Assembly: GCF_001905825.1 (NCBI RefSeq)
Contig: NZ_LIVV01000005.1
Span: 388,594-452,593 of the forward strand
DNA from: Streptomyces sp. CB02009
GTDB taxonomy: Bacteria; Actinomycetota; Actinomycetes; Streptomycetales; Streptomycetaceae
Reading direction: 5' to 3'
DNA: 64,000 bases
Shown here: piece after piece, positions 1-7,669 of the stretch
Layout: each line of letters begins with the position of its first letter
How positions within the stretch are numbered: the stretch's first letter is position 1
Translations under genes and position numbers: made by a program
The notes under the pieces: model-generated
Told to the model about the DNA's origin: nothing
The model's input: only the letters and a program-made list of their open reading frames with translations
The model's database searches: none

Positions 1-670
1 TGATCTGCATGGACTCGCGCCACAGCACGATCGCGTCGACGCCGCAGCTGCCCGCCGCCGCGCGGGTGGCCTCGTTCCAGTTGCCGTAGGGCGGGCGGAA
101 GAGGCGCGGGGTCGTGCCGTACCGCTGCGCGAGCTTCGTCTGCTGGCCGCATATCTCCCGGCGCTGGCCTTCCTCGGAGAGGGTGCGCAGGTTGGGATGG
201 GTGAGCGTGTGGTTGGCGAGCCCGTGGCCCTGCGCGACGAGCGGGGTGAAGTACCCGTAGTCGGTGCGGACGGCCGAGTCCGTGAGGAACATCGTGACCG
301 GGACCTTGAGGTCCTTCATCATCCGGACGAACGCGGGGTCCTTCTCCGCGCCGTCGTCGATCGTGATGAAGACGATCTTCTCGGTGGTGGGGATGTCACT
401 GATCACGGGGACCGGGCCGCCCGGCGTGCGCGTCACCGGCTTGACCGCCGGCGGCGCGGGCGGGGCCGGGAAGGGCTTGAGGCCCCAGCGGCGGTACGCG
501 GCGGCGGCCGCGGCCCCGGGCGCCTCGGGTGCCTTCCGCCCGGCGGAGGGATCGGCCGCGGGTGCGTCCGTCGTCGCCGGGGCGGCGGGACCGGGCTGCT
601 CCGCCCCGCAGCCGGTCATCAGGAGAGCGGCGGCGGTCAGCGCCGCCCACAGCGCGATCGTCTTCTTCAC
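1..670 (-). CDS. Polysaccharide deacetylase lipoprotein (C-terminus cut by window edge)
   Basis: Secreted NodB-type carbohydrate esterase, expected to remove acetyl groups from peptidoglycan or another surface polysaccharide. The GTG start at 670 opens a signal peptide with Lys2-Lys3, a hydrophobic stretch and a lipobox (LMTGC) with Cys21, so the protein is probably anchored to the outer face of the membrane. After a Pro/Ala-rich linker come the family's metal and catalytic motifs TIDDG, NHTLTH and RPPYG. About 223 residues are visible and the end of the NodB domain lies outside the window. No strong ribosome-binding site was seen before the start. The natural substrate cannot be told from the sequence. 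Confidence 0.9.
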   Translation of the reverse strand, partial: MKKTIALWAALTAAALLMTGCGAEQPGPAAPATTDAPAADPSAGRKAPEAPGAAAAAAYRRWGLKPFPAPPAPPAVKPVTRTPGGPVPVISDIPTTEKIVFITIDDGAEKDPAFVRMMKDLKVPVTMFLTDSAVRTDYGYFTPLVAQGHGLANHTLTHPNLRTLSEEGQRREICGQQTKLAQRYGTTPRLFRPPYGNWNEATRAAAGSCGVDAIVLWRESMQI

Positions 671-735
671 GCGCTGTGGGATGCCGGATTCGATCGAAAG
701 GTTGCTCTATTTTCGGTCGTGTGTCGCCGCTGCGG

Positions 736-990
736 CTATTCGACCGATTCGAAGCGCCAGCGGTGGACCGGGCGGGTGATCAGCTCCGCGTCCGGCTCCG
801 GCAGCTCGGGCAGCTCGGCGTCGAAGGTCTCCGCGTCCCACCAGGTGAGGACGAGGACCCGGTCCTGCGGGGCCCGGAGGACCTCCCGGCGGACCGGTTC
901 GCGGGCCAGGACCCGCGCCCGCGCCCATTCCAGGAGCTCGGCACCCCGGCCCTGCGCGGCCCGCGCCTCCCACATGAGGGTGAGCCTCAT
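736..990 (-). CDS. Small 84-residue protein coupled to tsaD
   Basis: Unrecognised small soluble protein. Its ATG at 990 overlaps the tsaD stop codon as ATGA, which indicates translational coupling. The sequence has a beta strand (RLTLMWEAR), a helix, then strands containing LVLTWWD, a pattern that resembles small ferredoxin-like alpha/beta proteins such as the ABM family. That resemblance is inference only. No signal peptide or membrane segment is present. It is the last gene of the tsaB-rimI-tsaD run, and 65 bases separate it from the deacetylase gene downstream. Confidence 0.7.
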   Translation of the reverse strand: MRLTLMWEARAAQGRGAELLEWARARVLAREPVRREVLRAPQDRVLVLTWWDAETFDAELPELPEPDAELITRPVHRWRFESVE

Positions 991-2102
991 GAGTACAGGT
1001 TCTCCTTGCTGACCTCGTGCACATGGTCGTGGTCGTGGGAGTGGCCGTGCGCGTGCGCGCCCGGCACGTGCGGGTCCGTCACCGGCAGCGACGAGTCCGC
1101 CGACAGCTCCAGGTCGGAGGCGGCCCGGTTGCGGGCCACCATCTCGGAGCCGAGGGCCGCGACCATCGCGCCGTTGTCCGTGCACAGTCCGGGCCGGGGC
1201 ACCCGCAGCCGGATGCCGGCCCGCTCGCAGCGCTCCTGGGCGAGGGCCCGGAGCCGCGAGTTGGCGGCGACGCCGCCGCCGATCATCAGGTGGTCGACGC
1301 CCTCGTCCTTGCAGGCCCGGACGGCCTTGCGGGTGAGGACGTCCACGACCGCCTCCTGGAAGGACGCGGCGACGTCGCGGACCGGCACCTCCTCGCCGGC
1401 CGCCCGCTTGGCCTCGATCCAGCGGGCCACGGCGGTCTTGAGGCCGGAGAAGGAGAAGTCGTACGCGGGGTCCCGGGAGCCGCTCAGACCGCGCGGGAAC
1501 GCGATGGCGGCCGGGTCGCCCTCCTTGGCGAGCCGGTCGATGACCGGTCCGCCGGGGAAGCCGAGGTCGAGCACCCGGGCGATCTTGTCGAAGGCCTCGC
1601 CGGCGGCGTCGTCGATGGTGGCGCCCAGCGGGCGCACGTCGGAGGTGATGTCGGCGGAGAGCAGCAGCGAGGAGTGGCCGCCGGAGACGAGCAGCGCCAT
1701 CGTCGGCTCGGGGAGCTTGCCGTGCTCCAGCTGGTCGACGCAGATGTGCGAGGCGAGGTGGTTGACGCCGTAGAGCGGCTTGCCGAGGGCGTAGGCGTAG
1801 GCCTTGGCCGCAGAGACGCCGACGAGCAGCGCGCCCGCGAGGCCGGGGCCGGCCGTGACGGCGATGCCGTCGAGGTCCTTGGCGGAGATCCCGGCCGTCT
1901 TGAGGGCGCGCTCGATCGTCGGGACCATCGCCTCCAGGTGGGCGCGGGAGGCGATCTCGGGCACGACGCCGCCGAAGCGGGCGTGGGTGTCGACGCTGGA
2001 CGCGACGGCGTCCGCGAGGAGCGTGGTCCCGTGGACGATGCCGACGCCGGTCTCGTCGCAGGAGGTCTCGATGCCGAGTACGAGCGGTTCGTCAGCAGCC
2101 AT
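987..2102 (-). CDS. tsaD: tRNA N6-adenosine threonylcarbamoyltransferase TsaD
   Basis: Catalytic subunit of the t6A37 tRNA modification complex. It transfers threonylcarbamoyl from TC-AMP to adenosine 37 of ANN-decoding tRNAs, together with TsaB and TsaE, which are both in this window. The start region [11 protein letters not shown] is typical of the ASKHA fold. The metal-binding motif is NHLASH (HxxxH) and the second metal-site segment is CTDNGAMVA. The body has normal family length, but the last ~22 residues form an unusual His/Asp-rich tail (alternating [11 protein letters not shown]) before the coupled stop. The start overlaps the end of rimI by 11 bases. Confidence 0.97.
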   Translation of the reverse strand: MAADEPLVLGIETSCDETGVGIVHGTTLLADAVASSVDTHARFGGVVPEIASRAHLEAMVPTIERALKTAGISAKDLDGIAVTAGPGLAGALLVGVSAAKAYAYALGKPLYGVNHLASHICVDQLEHGKLPEPTMALLVSGGHSSLLLSADITSDVRPLGATIDDAAGEAFDKIARVLDLGFPGGPVIDRLAKEGDPAAIAFPRGLSGSRDPAYDFSFSGLKTAVARWIEAKRAAGEEVPVRDVAASFQEAVVDVLTRKAVRACKDEGVDHLMIGGGVAANSRLRALAQERCERAGIRLRVPRPGLCTDNGAMVAALGSEMVARNRAASDLELSADSSLPVTDPHVPGAHAHGHSHDHDHVHEVSKENLYS

Positions 2103-2589
2103 CAGAATCAGTCTCAGTTCCTTGAACGGTCAGTCGCATCACGAGCGCGTCCACGTTTCCGGGCTGGTAGTAGCCGCGCCGGAATCCGATGGGCTCGAAG
2201 CCGAAGCGCTCGTAGAGCTTCTGGGCCCGGGTGTTGTCCACGCGCACTTCGAGGAGCACCTCTTCGCACTCGAAGGCGGTGGCGTGGTGGAGCAGGTCGG
2301 TGAGGAGCCGGGCGCCGAGCCCCGTGCCCCACTGGTCGCGGGCGACGGCGATCGTCTGCACGTCGCCGAGTCCGCCGGCCGCGGCGAGCCCCGCGTACCC
2401 GACGAGCCGGCCGTCGGCGGTCTCCGCCACGAGGTAGCGGCGGGTGGCCCGCGGCCCGCGCGCGTGCGCGAGCTCCGACCAGAACATCCCCGCCGACCAG
2501 GCGTCCTCGGGGAACAGCTCGTCCTCGAGGGCCAGCACCGGCGGGATGTCCCACCAGCGCATCTCGCGCAGTTCCACGGCCCCGGTCAT
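2092..2589 (-). CDS. rimI: Ribosomal protein S18 alanine N-acetyltransferase RimI
   Basis: GNAT-family acetyltransferase of 165 residues that uses acetyl-CoA to modify protein N-termini, classically S18. The acetyl-CoA-binding segment [15 protein letters not shown] and the C-terminal [13 protein letters not shown] are characteristic. The ATG at 2589 overlaps the tsaB stop (ATGA), so translation is coupled. A tsaB-rimI-tsaD order is typical of many bacteria. The true substrate in actinomycetes may be broader than S18. Confidence 0.93.
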   Translation of the reverse strand: MTGAVELREMRWWDIPPVLALEDELFPEDAWSAGMFWSELAHARGPRATRRYLVAETADGRLVGYAGLAAAGGLGDVQTIAVARDQWGTGLGARLLTDLLHHATAFECEEVLLEVRVDNTRAQKLYERFGFEPIGFRRGYYQPGNVDALVMRLTVQGTETDSDGC

Positions 2590-3242
2590 TGGGGAGTGAC
2601 CACCTTGTAGTTCTTCGGCACCTGGGCGTCGGGGCGGCGCAGGTACATCGGCAGCGGGTCGAGGAAGCCGCCCTCGCCGGCCGCGAGCCGTTCCGCGGCG
2701 AGCGCGGCGAGCGCGGCCGCCGACTGGTGCTCGGGGTCCCGGGCGTCGGGGAACGCCTCGGGGTAGAGGCGGGCGCCCGCGCCGACGACGGGGAGGCCGG
2801 CCAGCCGCTCGGCGATCTCGGCGGGCCGGTCGACGGCCGCGTCGGTCACCCGGGTGCGGGAGTCGTCGTACCGCGCCCAGTAGACCTCCTTGCGGCGCGC
2901 GTCGGTGGCGACGGCGAACGGCTCGTCGATCCCGGAGGCGTACGCGAGTCCGTCGAGGGTGCACAGGCCGTGCACCGGGACGCCGAGCGCGGAGGAGAAG
3001 GCCGCGGCCGTGACGAGGCCGACCCGGAGGCCGGTGTACGGCCCGGGGCCGACGCCGACGACGATCCCGGTGACCGCGTCGAGCTTCAGCCCGGCCTCCT
3101 TGAGGACCCGGTCGACGGCGGGCAGCAGCAGCTCCCCGTGGCGGCGGGCGTCGACCTGCTCCGACGAGGCGACGACGGCCTCGCCGTCGTGGAGGGCGAC
3201 GGTGACGGCGGGGGTGGCGGTATCCATGGCGAGCAACAGCAC
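2586..3242 (-). CDS. tsaB: tRNA threonylcarbamoyladenosine biosynthesis protein TsaB
   Basis: Non-catalytic ASKHA-fold partner of TsaD, 218 residues, required to assemble the t6A complex. The N-terminus LLLAMDTATPAV and the segment GVGPGPYTGLRVG are family hallmarks. The GTG start at 3242 gives the normal N-terminus; the ATG at 3227 would remove the first strand. It is the first gene of the coupled run tsaB-rimI-tsaD-84-residue protein and is divergent from the YkuD-like gene at 3339. Confidence 0.96.
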   Translation of the reverse strand: MLLLAMDTATPAVTVALHDGEAVVASSEQVDARRHGELLLPAVDRVLKEAGLKLDAVTGIVVGVGPGPYTGLRVGLVTAAAFSSALGVPVHGLCTLDGLAYASGIDEPFAVATDARRKEVYWARYDDSRTRVTDAAVDRPAEIAERLAGLPVVGAGARLYPEAFPDARDPEHQSAAALAALAAERLAAGEGGFLDPLPMYLRRPDAQVPKNYKVVTPQ

Positions 3243-3338
3243 GCGAACAGCCTACGGCTCCCGGGCACGGTGCCCCGCCCCTCGCTCCCCCGGCTGCTAC
3301 CGTCACCCTTCGATACGTTCGTACGAGAGGTGGGCACG

Positions 3339-3905
3339 GTGGCACGGAGCAGCTCGGGATTCGTGGCCGGGCTCACGGCGGCGGCCGTCGCCGCGGTCTG
3401 CTTCCTGGCGTACCAGGCCTCGGCGAACGCCCCTGCCGACGTCTCGGCCGCTCCCCGGACCCCCGGCACCTCCGCCCCCTCGGTCTCTCCGAGCGGCGGC
3501 CCGAAGCAGCCGGCGAAGGACCCGCTGGCCGTGCCCGCGGCCTCCGGCAGCGGCGAGCGCGTCGTGTACTCCCTCGCCGACCGCCGGGTCTGGCTGGTCG
3601 ACGCGAAGGGCAAGGCCTCCCGGACGTTCACGGTGATGCCGAGCACGGTGGACCCGGCGCCGGGCGCGTACAGCGTGACCTCCCGCTCGGGCTCGGTCCG
3701 CGGCTCGGACGGCGTGCAGATCGAGCACGTGGTGCGGTTCGCGACGGCCCAGGACGTGGCGATCGGCTTCAGCGCGGCGGTCGACGGCTCGACGCCGAGC
3801 CCGGACCCGGCGCGGAAGACCGGCGGCATCCGCATGAAGCGGGCCGACGGGGACGCGCTGTGGACGTTCGCGTCGATCGGCGCGAAGGTCGTCGTCGTCG
3901 CGTAG
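3339..3905 (+). CDS. Degenerate L,D-transpeptidase-like (YkuD-fold) membrane-anchored protein
   Basis: 188 residues starting at a GTG preceded by GAGAGG. An N-terminal signal anchor (residues ~8-28) is followed by a Ser/Pro-rich linker and a domain resembling YkuD, with VVYSLADRRVWLVD, the TPGxY-like segment APGAYSV, and a C-terminal TGGIRMKRADGDALW. In active enzymes the equivalent segment reads SHGCIRM, so both the catalytic Cys (here Gly) and its neighbouring His (here Thr) are absent. It is therefore unlikely to cross-link peptidoglycan; a binding or scaffolding role is inference. It is transcribed away from tsaB. Confidence 0.75.
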   Translation: MARSSSGFVAGLTAAAVAAVCFLAYQASANAPADVSAAPRTPGTSAPSVSPSGGPKQPAKDPLAVPAASGSGERVVYSLADRRVWLVDAKGKASRTFTVMPSTVDPAPGAYSVTSRSGSVRGSDGVQIEHVVRFATAQDVAIGFSAAVDGSTPSPDPARKTGGIRMKRADGDALWTFASIGAKVVVVA

Positions 3906-4031
3906 TGGTCGTCGCGTAGTAACCGCGGACGCGCCATGAGCTCGCCGCGGGTCCGCCTCGGGCGGGCCGCTCAAGGCCGCCCTCTCCGCGGACCGCAGGT
4001 TCACCCCTCCGGGGCGTCCGCGTCAGCCCTC

Positions 4032-4086
4032 CGGGGCCGGACGGGGCCGCACGCACGACGGCGGGGCCGGACGGGGCCGCACGCAC
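4032..4086. repeat. Two 25-bp direct repeats, 30-bp period, in a 240-bp intergenic gap
   Basis: The sequence CGGGGCCGGACGGGGCCGCA followed by CGCAC occurs at 4032-4056 and again, identically, at 4062-4086. The gap 3906-4145 between two converging genes shows no convincing gene. Confidence 0.7.
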
Positions 4087-4145
4087 CGCTCAGCGTCCCG
4101 GAGCCGCACGGATCGGCCGCACCGCCCCAGGCCGGACGCCCCCGG

Positions 4146-4337
4146 CTACGCCGCTCTGTCGCGCACGACCCGCACGATCCGCTCGACCTGCCCGGCCCTC
4201 GCCCCGCGCTCCTCGTCCGCCCGGTCGGGGCGGACGCCTGGCGGGGTCGACACGGCGCGGGCGGCCGCGCAGGATGCCAGCAGCTCACTCATCGAGACGT
4301 GGTCCCGGACGGGTTCCGCGCGCTTCGGCGTCGCCAT
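4146..4337 (-). CDS. Small 63-residue protein behind an iron box
   Basis: Hypothetical protein of a type seen in Streptomyces, with the conserved-looking segment HVSMSELLASCAAARAVSTP followed by a charged Arg/Glu-rich end. The ATG at 4337 has GGGAGG upstream. A 17/19 match to the DmdR1/IdeR iron-box consensus lies 12 bases before the start, which suggests repression when iron is replete. No catalytic motif, signal peptide or membrane segment is visible. Function is unknown. Confidence 0.7.
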   Translation of the reverse strand: MATPKRAEPVRDHVSMSELLASCAAARAVSTPPGVRPDRADEERGARAGQVERIVRVVRDRAA

Positions 4338-4348
4338 GCATGCCTCCC

Positions 4349-4367
4349 GTAGGTTAGGTTCACCTAA
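4349..4367. promoter_or_regulatory. Iron box (DmdR1/IdeR-type operator)
   Basis: The palindrome GTAGGTTAGGTTCACCTAA matches the Streptomyces iron-box consensus TTAGGTTAGGCTCACCTAA at 17 of 19 positions and lies directly upstream of the ribosome-binding site of the 63-residue gene. Repression by an iron-loaded DmdR-family protein is inferred. Confidence 0.75.
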
Positions 4368-4470
4368 CCAGCTCGTGCATCCATGTCACCACGGCACGTG
4401 CGAACGACGCAACACCTTCCCGACACGTTGTCGGAAACTACGTACGACCGTGGGCCCGGCGTACCGCCGG

Positions 4471-4971
4471 TCAGAGCACGCCCAGGTCCTCGTCGGCCCA
4501 GCGCGGCCCGATCCCGCGCAGCACGACCGTGCGCCGGTCGTCGTCGGTGTCGCCGGTCAGCCGGTGGATCAGCAGGTGCAGCCGGTCGTCGGTCAGCTCC
4601 TCGACCTTCCCGTCACCCCATTCGACGACCACGACCGACTCGGGCAGCGAGACGTCGAGGTCCAGATCCTCCATCTCGTCGAGTCCGCCGCCGAGGCGGT
4701 ACGCGTCCACGTGCACCAGCGCGGGGCCGTCGACCAGGGACGGGTGGACACGGGCGATGACGAAGGTCGGGGAGGTGACGGCACCCCGCACACCGAGGCC
4801 CTCGCCGAGGCCCCGCGTGAGGGTGGTCTTCCCGGCGCCGAGTTCACCGGTGAGCATGACGAGGTCGCCGGGGCGGAGGATCTTCGCGAGACGGCGGCCG
4901 AGCTCCTGCATCTGCTGGGGGGAGTCGATGGCGAGAGTGGCGCCGGAGACGGGCGGGTGCGCTGCTTCCAT
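4471..4971 (-). CDS. tsaE: tRNA t6A biosynthesis ATPase TsaE
   Basis: P-loop ATPase that drives turnover of the TsaB-TsaD t6A complex, 166 residues from the ATG at 4971. The Walker A motif is GELGAGKTT, followed by TSPTFVIARVH and the aromatic/acidic VVEWGDG segment typical of the family. It lies 33 bases downstream of the alpha/beta hydrolase gene in the alr operon, a common actinobacterial arrangement. A TTG nine bases upstream (4980) is possible but the ATG is preferred. Confidence 0.96.
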   Translation of the reverse strand: MEAAHPPVSGATLAIDSPQQMQELGRRLAKILRPGDLVMLTGELGAGKTTLTRGLGEGLGVRGAVTSPTFVIARVHPSLVDGPALVHVDAYRLGGGLDEMEDLDLDVSLPESVVVVEWGDGKVEELTDDRLHLLIHRLTGDTDDDRRTVVLRGIGPRWADEDLGVL

Positions 4972-5004
4972 ACCCGCCAACTTAACCGTTGCGGATGTCC
5001 GGCC

Positions 5005-6186
5005 TCACCGTGGCGGCCGCACCGTGGCGGCCGCCGCCGCGGCCTCCGGGACGGCCCCCACCCGGACGAGCAGGTCGGCGAGCCGGTCGGTGACCGCCTC
5101 CGGGTGCTCCAGCATCACCAGGTGACCGCCGTCCGGCACGATGACGAGCTCCGCCTCCGGGAGGAGGTCGGCGATGGCCTCGGTGTGGGAACTCGGGGTG
5201 ACCAGGTCGCGGTCGCCGGCGAGCGCGAGCACCGGGAGGTCGCGGAGGACGGCCAGTGCCGCGGACTTGTCGTGCTCGGCGAAGGCCGGGTAGAAGGCGG
5301 CGACCACGTCGATGGGGGTGGACTCGATCATCCGCTCGGCGAAGCGGGCGACGGCGGGGTCCACGTCCCTCGACGCGAACGAGTACTTCTTGATGAGCCC
5401 GGCGAACAGGTCCGCGGTCGCCCGCCGGCCCCGCTCCACCAGCTCGGCCTGCGAGCCGAGCGCGCGCAGCACACCGGGCAGGACCCGCCGGACGGCGTTG
5501 ACGCCGGCGATCGGCAGGCCGTACGTGACCTCGGCGAGGTTCCCGGCGGACGTACCGACGAAGGCGACGCCGACGACCCGGTCGCGGACGAACTCCGGGT
5601 ACCGCTCCGCGAGCGCCATGATCGTCATGCCGCCCATCGAGTGCCCGACGAGGACGAGCGGCCCCTCGGGCGCGGCGGCGTCGAGGACCGCCTTGAGGTC
5701 GCGGCCCAGCTGGTCGATGGTGACGGGCACGGCGTCGGCGCCGGACTGGGCGACGCCCTGACCGGAGCGGCCGTGGCTGCGCTGGTCCCAGTGGACGGTC
5801 CGGACCAGACCGCGCAGCGCGGCCCGCTGGAAGTGCCAGGAGTCCTGGTTGAGGCAGTAGCCGTGACTGAGGACGACGGTCACGGGGGCGGGCTCCTTGC
5901 GCCCGAAGAGCCGCCGCCTACGGGCCGGCGGGGTGTCCGGCGCTACCTCGTCGACCTCGTAGTACAGGACCGTCGAGTCGTCGGCGAGGGCCCGGCCCGG
6001 GGTCCCGCGCAGCCCGCCGTACGGGCCGGTGGAGTCGAGGGCGAGCCGCGCCTTCTGCCGTACGGACCGGCCGACGGTGAGGCGCTCGACGGCCACCCCG
6101 GCGGCGGCCCCCGCCGCGAGGACGCCTATCGCGGCGCCGGCGAATCCGGCGCGGCGCCACGTACCGGTGCTGCTGGACTCGCCCAT
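5005..6186 (-). CDS. Membrane-anchored alpha/beta hydrolase
   Basis: Predicted serine hydrolase of 393 residues. An N-terminal hydrophobic segment (about residues 13-33) should anchor or export it. The alpha/beta-hydrolase fold shows the oxyanion region VLSHGY, the nucleophile elbow GHSMGG (Ser183), an Asp-bearing LAGDRDLVTP and a C-terminal GGHLVMLEHP with the catalytic His. It sits between alr (10-base gap) and tsaE in one operon, as in other Streptomyces. The substrate is unknown; lipid ester or peptide cleavage are both possible. Confidence 0.9.
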   Translation of the reverse strand: MGESSSTGTWRRAGFAGAAIGVLAAGAAAGVAVERLTVGRSVRQKARLALDSTGPYGGLRGTPGRALADDSTVLYYEVDEVAPDTPPARRRRLFGRKEPAPVTVVLSHGYCLNQDSWHFQRAALRGLVRTVHWDQRSHGRSGQGVAQSGADAVPVTIDQLGRDLKAVLDAAAPEGPLVLVGHSMGGMTIMALAERYPEFVRDRVVGVAFVGTSAGNLAEVTYGLPIAGVNAVRRVLPGVLRALGSQAELVERGRRATADLFAGLIKKYSFASRDVDPAVARFAERMIESTPIDVVAAFYPAFAEHDKSAALAVLRDLPVLALAGDRDLVTPSSHTEAIADLLPEAELVIVPDGGHLVMLEHPEAVTDRLADLLVRVGAVPEAAAAAATVRPPR

Positions 6187-6196
6187 GGGCCCCCCT

Positions 6197-7345
6197 CTAT
6201 CCGCCCAGGTACACGCGCGGGACGCGCGCGCCGATCCGGGTGACGATCTCGTACGCGATGGTGTCGGCGGCCACCGCCCAGTCCTCCGCGGTCGGTTCGC
6301 CCCGGTCGCCGGGCCCGAACAGCACGGCCTCGGTGCCCGGCGCGGGATCGTCCCCGCCCAGGTCGACGACGAACTGGTCCATGGCGACGCGCCCGGCGAC
6401 GGTCCGGACGGTGCCGTCGACGAGGACGGGGCCGCGGCCGGAGGCGTGCCGGGGGACGCCGTCGGCATAGCCGAGCGGGACGAGGCCGAGGGTCGTCTCG
6501 GCGTCGGTGACGTAGTGGTGGCCGTAGCTGACGCCGTGGCCGGCCGGGACCCACTTGACCAGGGCGACGCTCGCCTTGAGCGACATCACCGGCCGCAGCC
6601 CCAGTTCGGCGGAGGTGCCCAACTCCGGGCTCGGCGACACCCCGTACACGGCGATACCGGGACGGACCAGGTCGAAGTGGGCCTCGGGGAGCGTGAGCGT
6701 GGCCGGCGAGTTGGCGATGTGCCGGACCTCGGGCTCGACGCCCGCCTTCTCGGCGTGGTCGAGCAGCGAGCGGAAGACATCGAGCTGCGCGGCGATGGAG
6801 GGGTGGTGCGGCTCGTCGGCACAGGCGAAGTGCGACCAGAGCCCGGTGACCTTGACGAGCCCGTCGGCCTCGGCCTTCAGGGCCGCCCCGACCAGCTCGG
6901 GCCAGTCGGCCGGCTGACAGCCGTTGCGCCCGAGCCCGGTGTCGGCCTTGAGCTGGACGCGCGCGGTGCCGCCGGTCCTCCTGGCCGCCTCGACGACCTC
7001 CTCCAGGGCCCACATCCCGCTCACGGACATGTCGAGACCGGCCTCGATGCCCTGGTCCCAGGGGTCGCCGGGGGTCCAGAGCCAGCACATGACCGGCACG
7101 TCCGTGATCCCGGCGGCGCGCAGCGCGAGGGCCTCGTGCGGGGTGGCCGTGCCGAGCCAGTCCGCGCCCGCTTCCAGGGCGGCGCGGGCACAGCGCACCG
7201 CGCCGTGTCCGTACGCGTCGGCCTTGACCACGGCCATGATCCGGACGTGGGGGGCGACGCGGGCGCGCAGCGTGCGGACGTTCGCACGCAGCGCACCGAG
7301 GTCGATCTCGGCGCGGGCTCTGCGGGGCGGCGGTGTCTCAGTCAT
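6197..7345 (-). CDS. alr: Alanine racemase
   Basis: PLP-dependent enzyme of 382 residues that interconverts L- and D-alanine for peptidoglycan. The PLP lysine is Lys41 in VVKADAYGHGA. The C-terminal domain has the region around the second catalytic Tyr (HGVSYGHHYVT) and ends IGARVPRVYLGG, as expected. The ATG at 7345 is clear. It starts an operon with the hydrolase and tsaE. It is separated from nnr by 296 bases that contain repeats of the nnr end. Confidence 0.97.
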   Translation of the reverse strand: MTETPPPRRARAEIDLGALRANVRTLRARVAPHVRIMAVVKADAYGHGAVRCARAALEAGADWLGTATPHEALALRAAGITDVPVMCWLWTPGDPWDQGIEAGLDMSVSGMWALEEVVEAARRTGGTARVQLKADTGLGRNGCQPADWPELVGAALKAEADGLVKVTGLWSHFACADEPHHPSIAAQLDVFRSLLDHAEKAGVEPEVRHIANSPATLTLPEAHFDLVRPGIAVYGVSPSPELGTSAELGLRPVMSLKASVALVKWVPAGHGVSYGHHYVTDAETTLGLVPLGYADGVPRHASGRGPVLVDGTVRTVAGRVAMDQFVVDLGGDDPAPGTEAVLFGPGDRGEPTAEDWAVAADTIAYEIVTRIGARVPRVYLGG

Positions 7346-7586
7346 CGCGCCCAGTCTCTCAGGTGTCAGCTCCCGGGCCGCTTCCGCCAGATGTAGACCC
7401 GGTCACCCTTGCGCGGCACGCCCCGGGGTTCCCGGGCACCACGGCGGCCGGAACGGACGCGGCCGCGACCGACGTCGGGCGTGGCGAGCCGCCCGCGGAC
7501 ACCGGCGAAGGCCCGGCCGCCGCCGGAGAACGGGGAGGAGAACACGGGCGAGTTGTAGACGGTGACCCCGGCGCGCCACGCCCCGG

Positions 7587-7669
7587 CCGTCACGTCCCGC
7601 CCCGCCCCTCAGAGCCCCGCCGTCACGTCCCGGCCCACCCCTCAGAGACCCGCCGTCACATCCCGCCAC
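7587..7669. repeat. 33-bp tandem repeat duplicating the 3' end of nnr
   Basis: Units start at 7587, 7620 and 7653 (two full copies plus a partial one), each carrying the coding sequence for RDVTAGL and, in the full copies, the stop codon. The period is a multiple of three, so readthrough would stay in frame. The rest of the 7346-7641 gap shows no gene I can support. Confidence 0.75.

Noticed and set aside
7366-7593. Open frame of 75 codons between nnr and alr
   Set aside because: It starts inside the tandem repeat of the nnr 3' end, has no ribosome-binding site and reads as an in-frame continuation of nnr past its stop; Arg/Gly-rich composition looks like non-coding GC-rich DNA.
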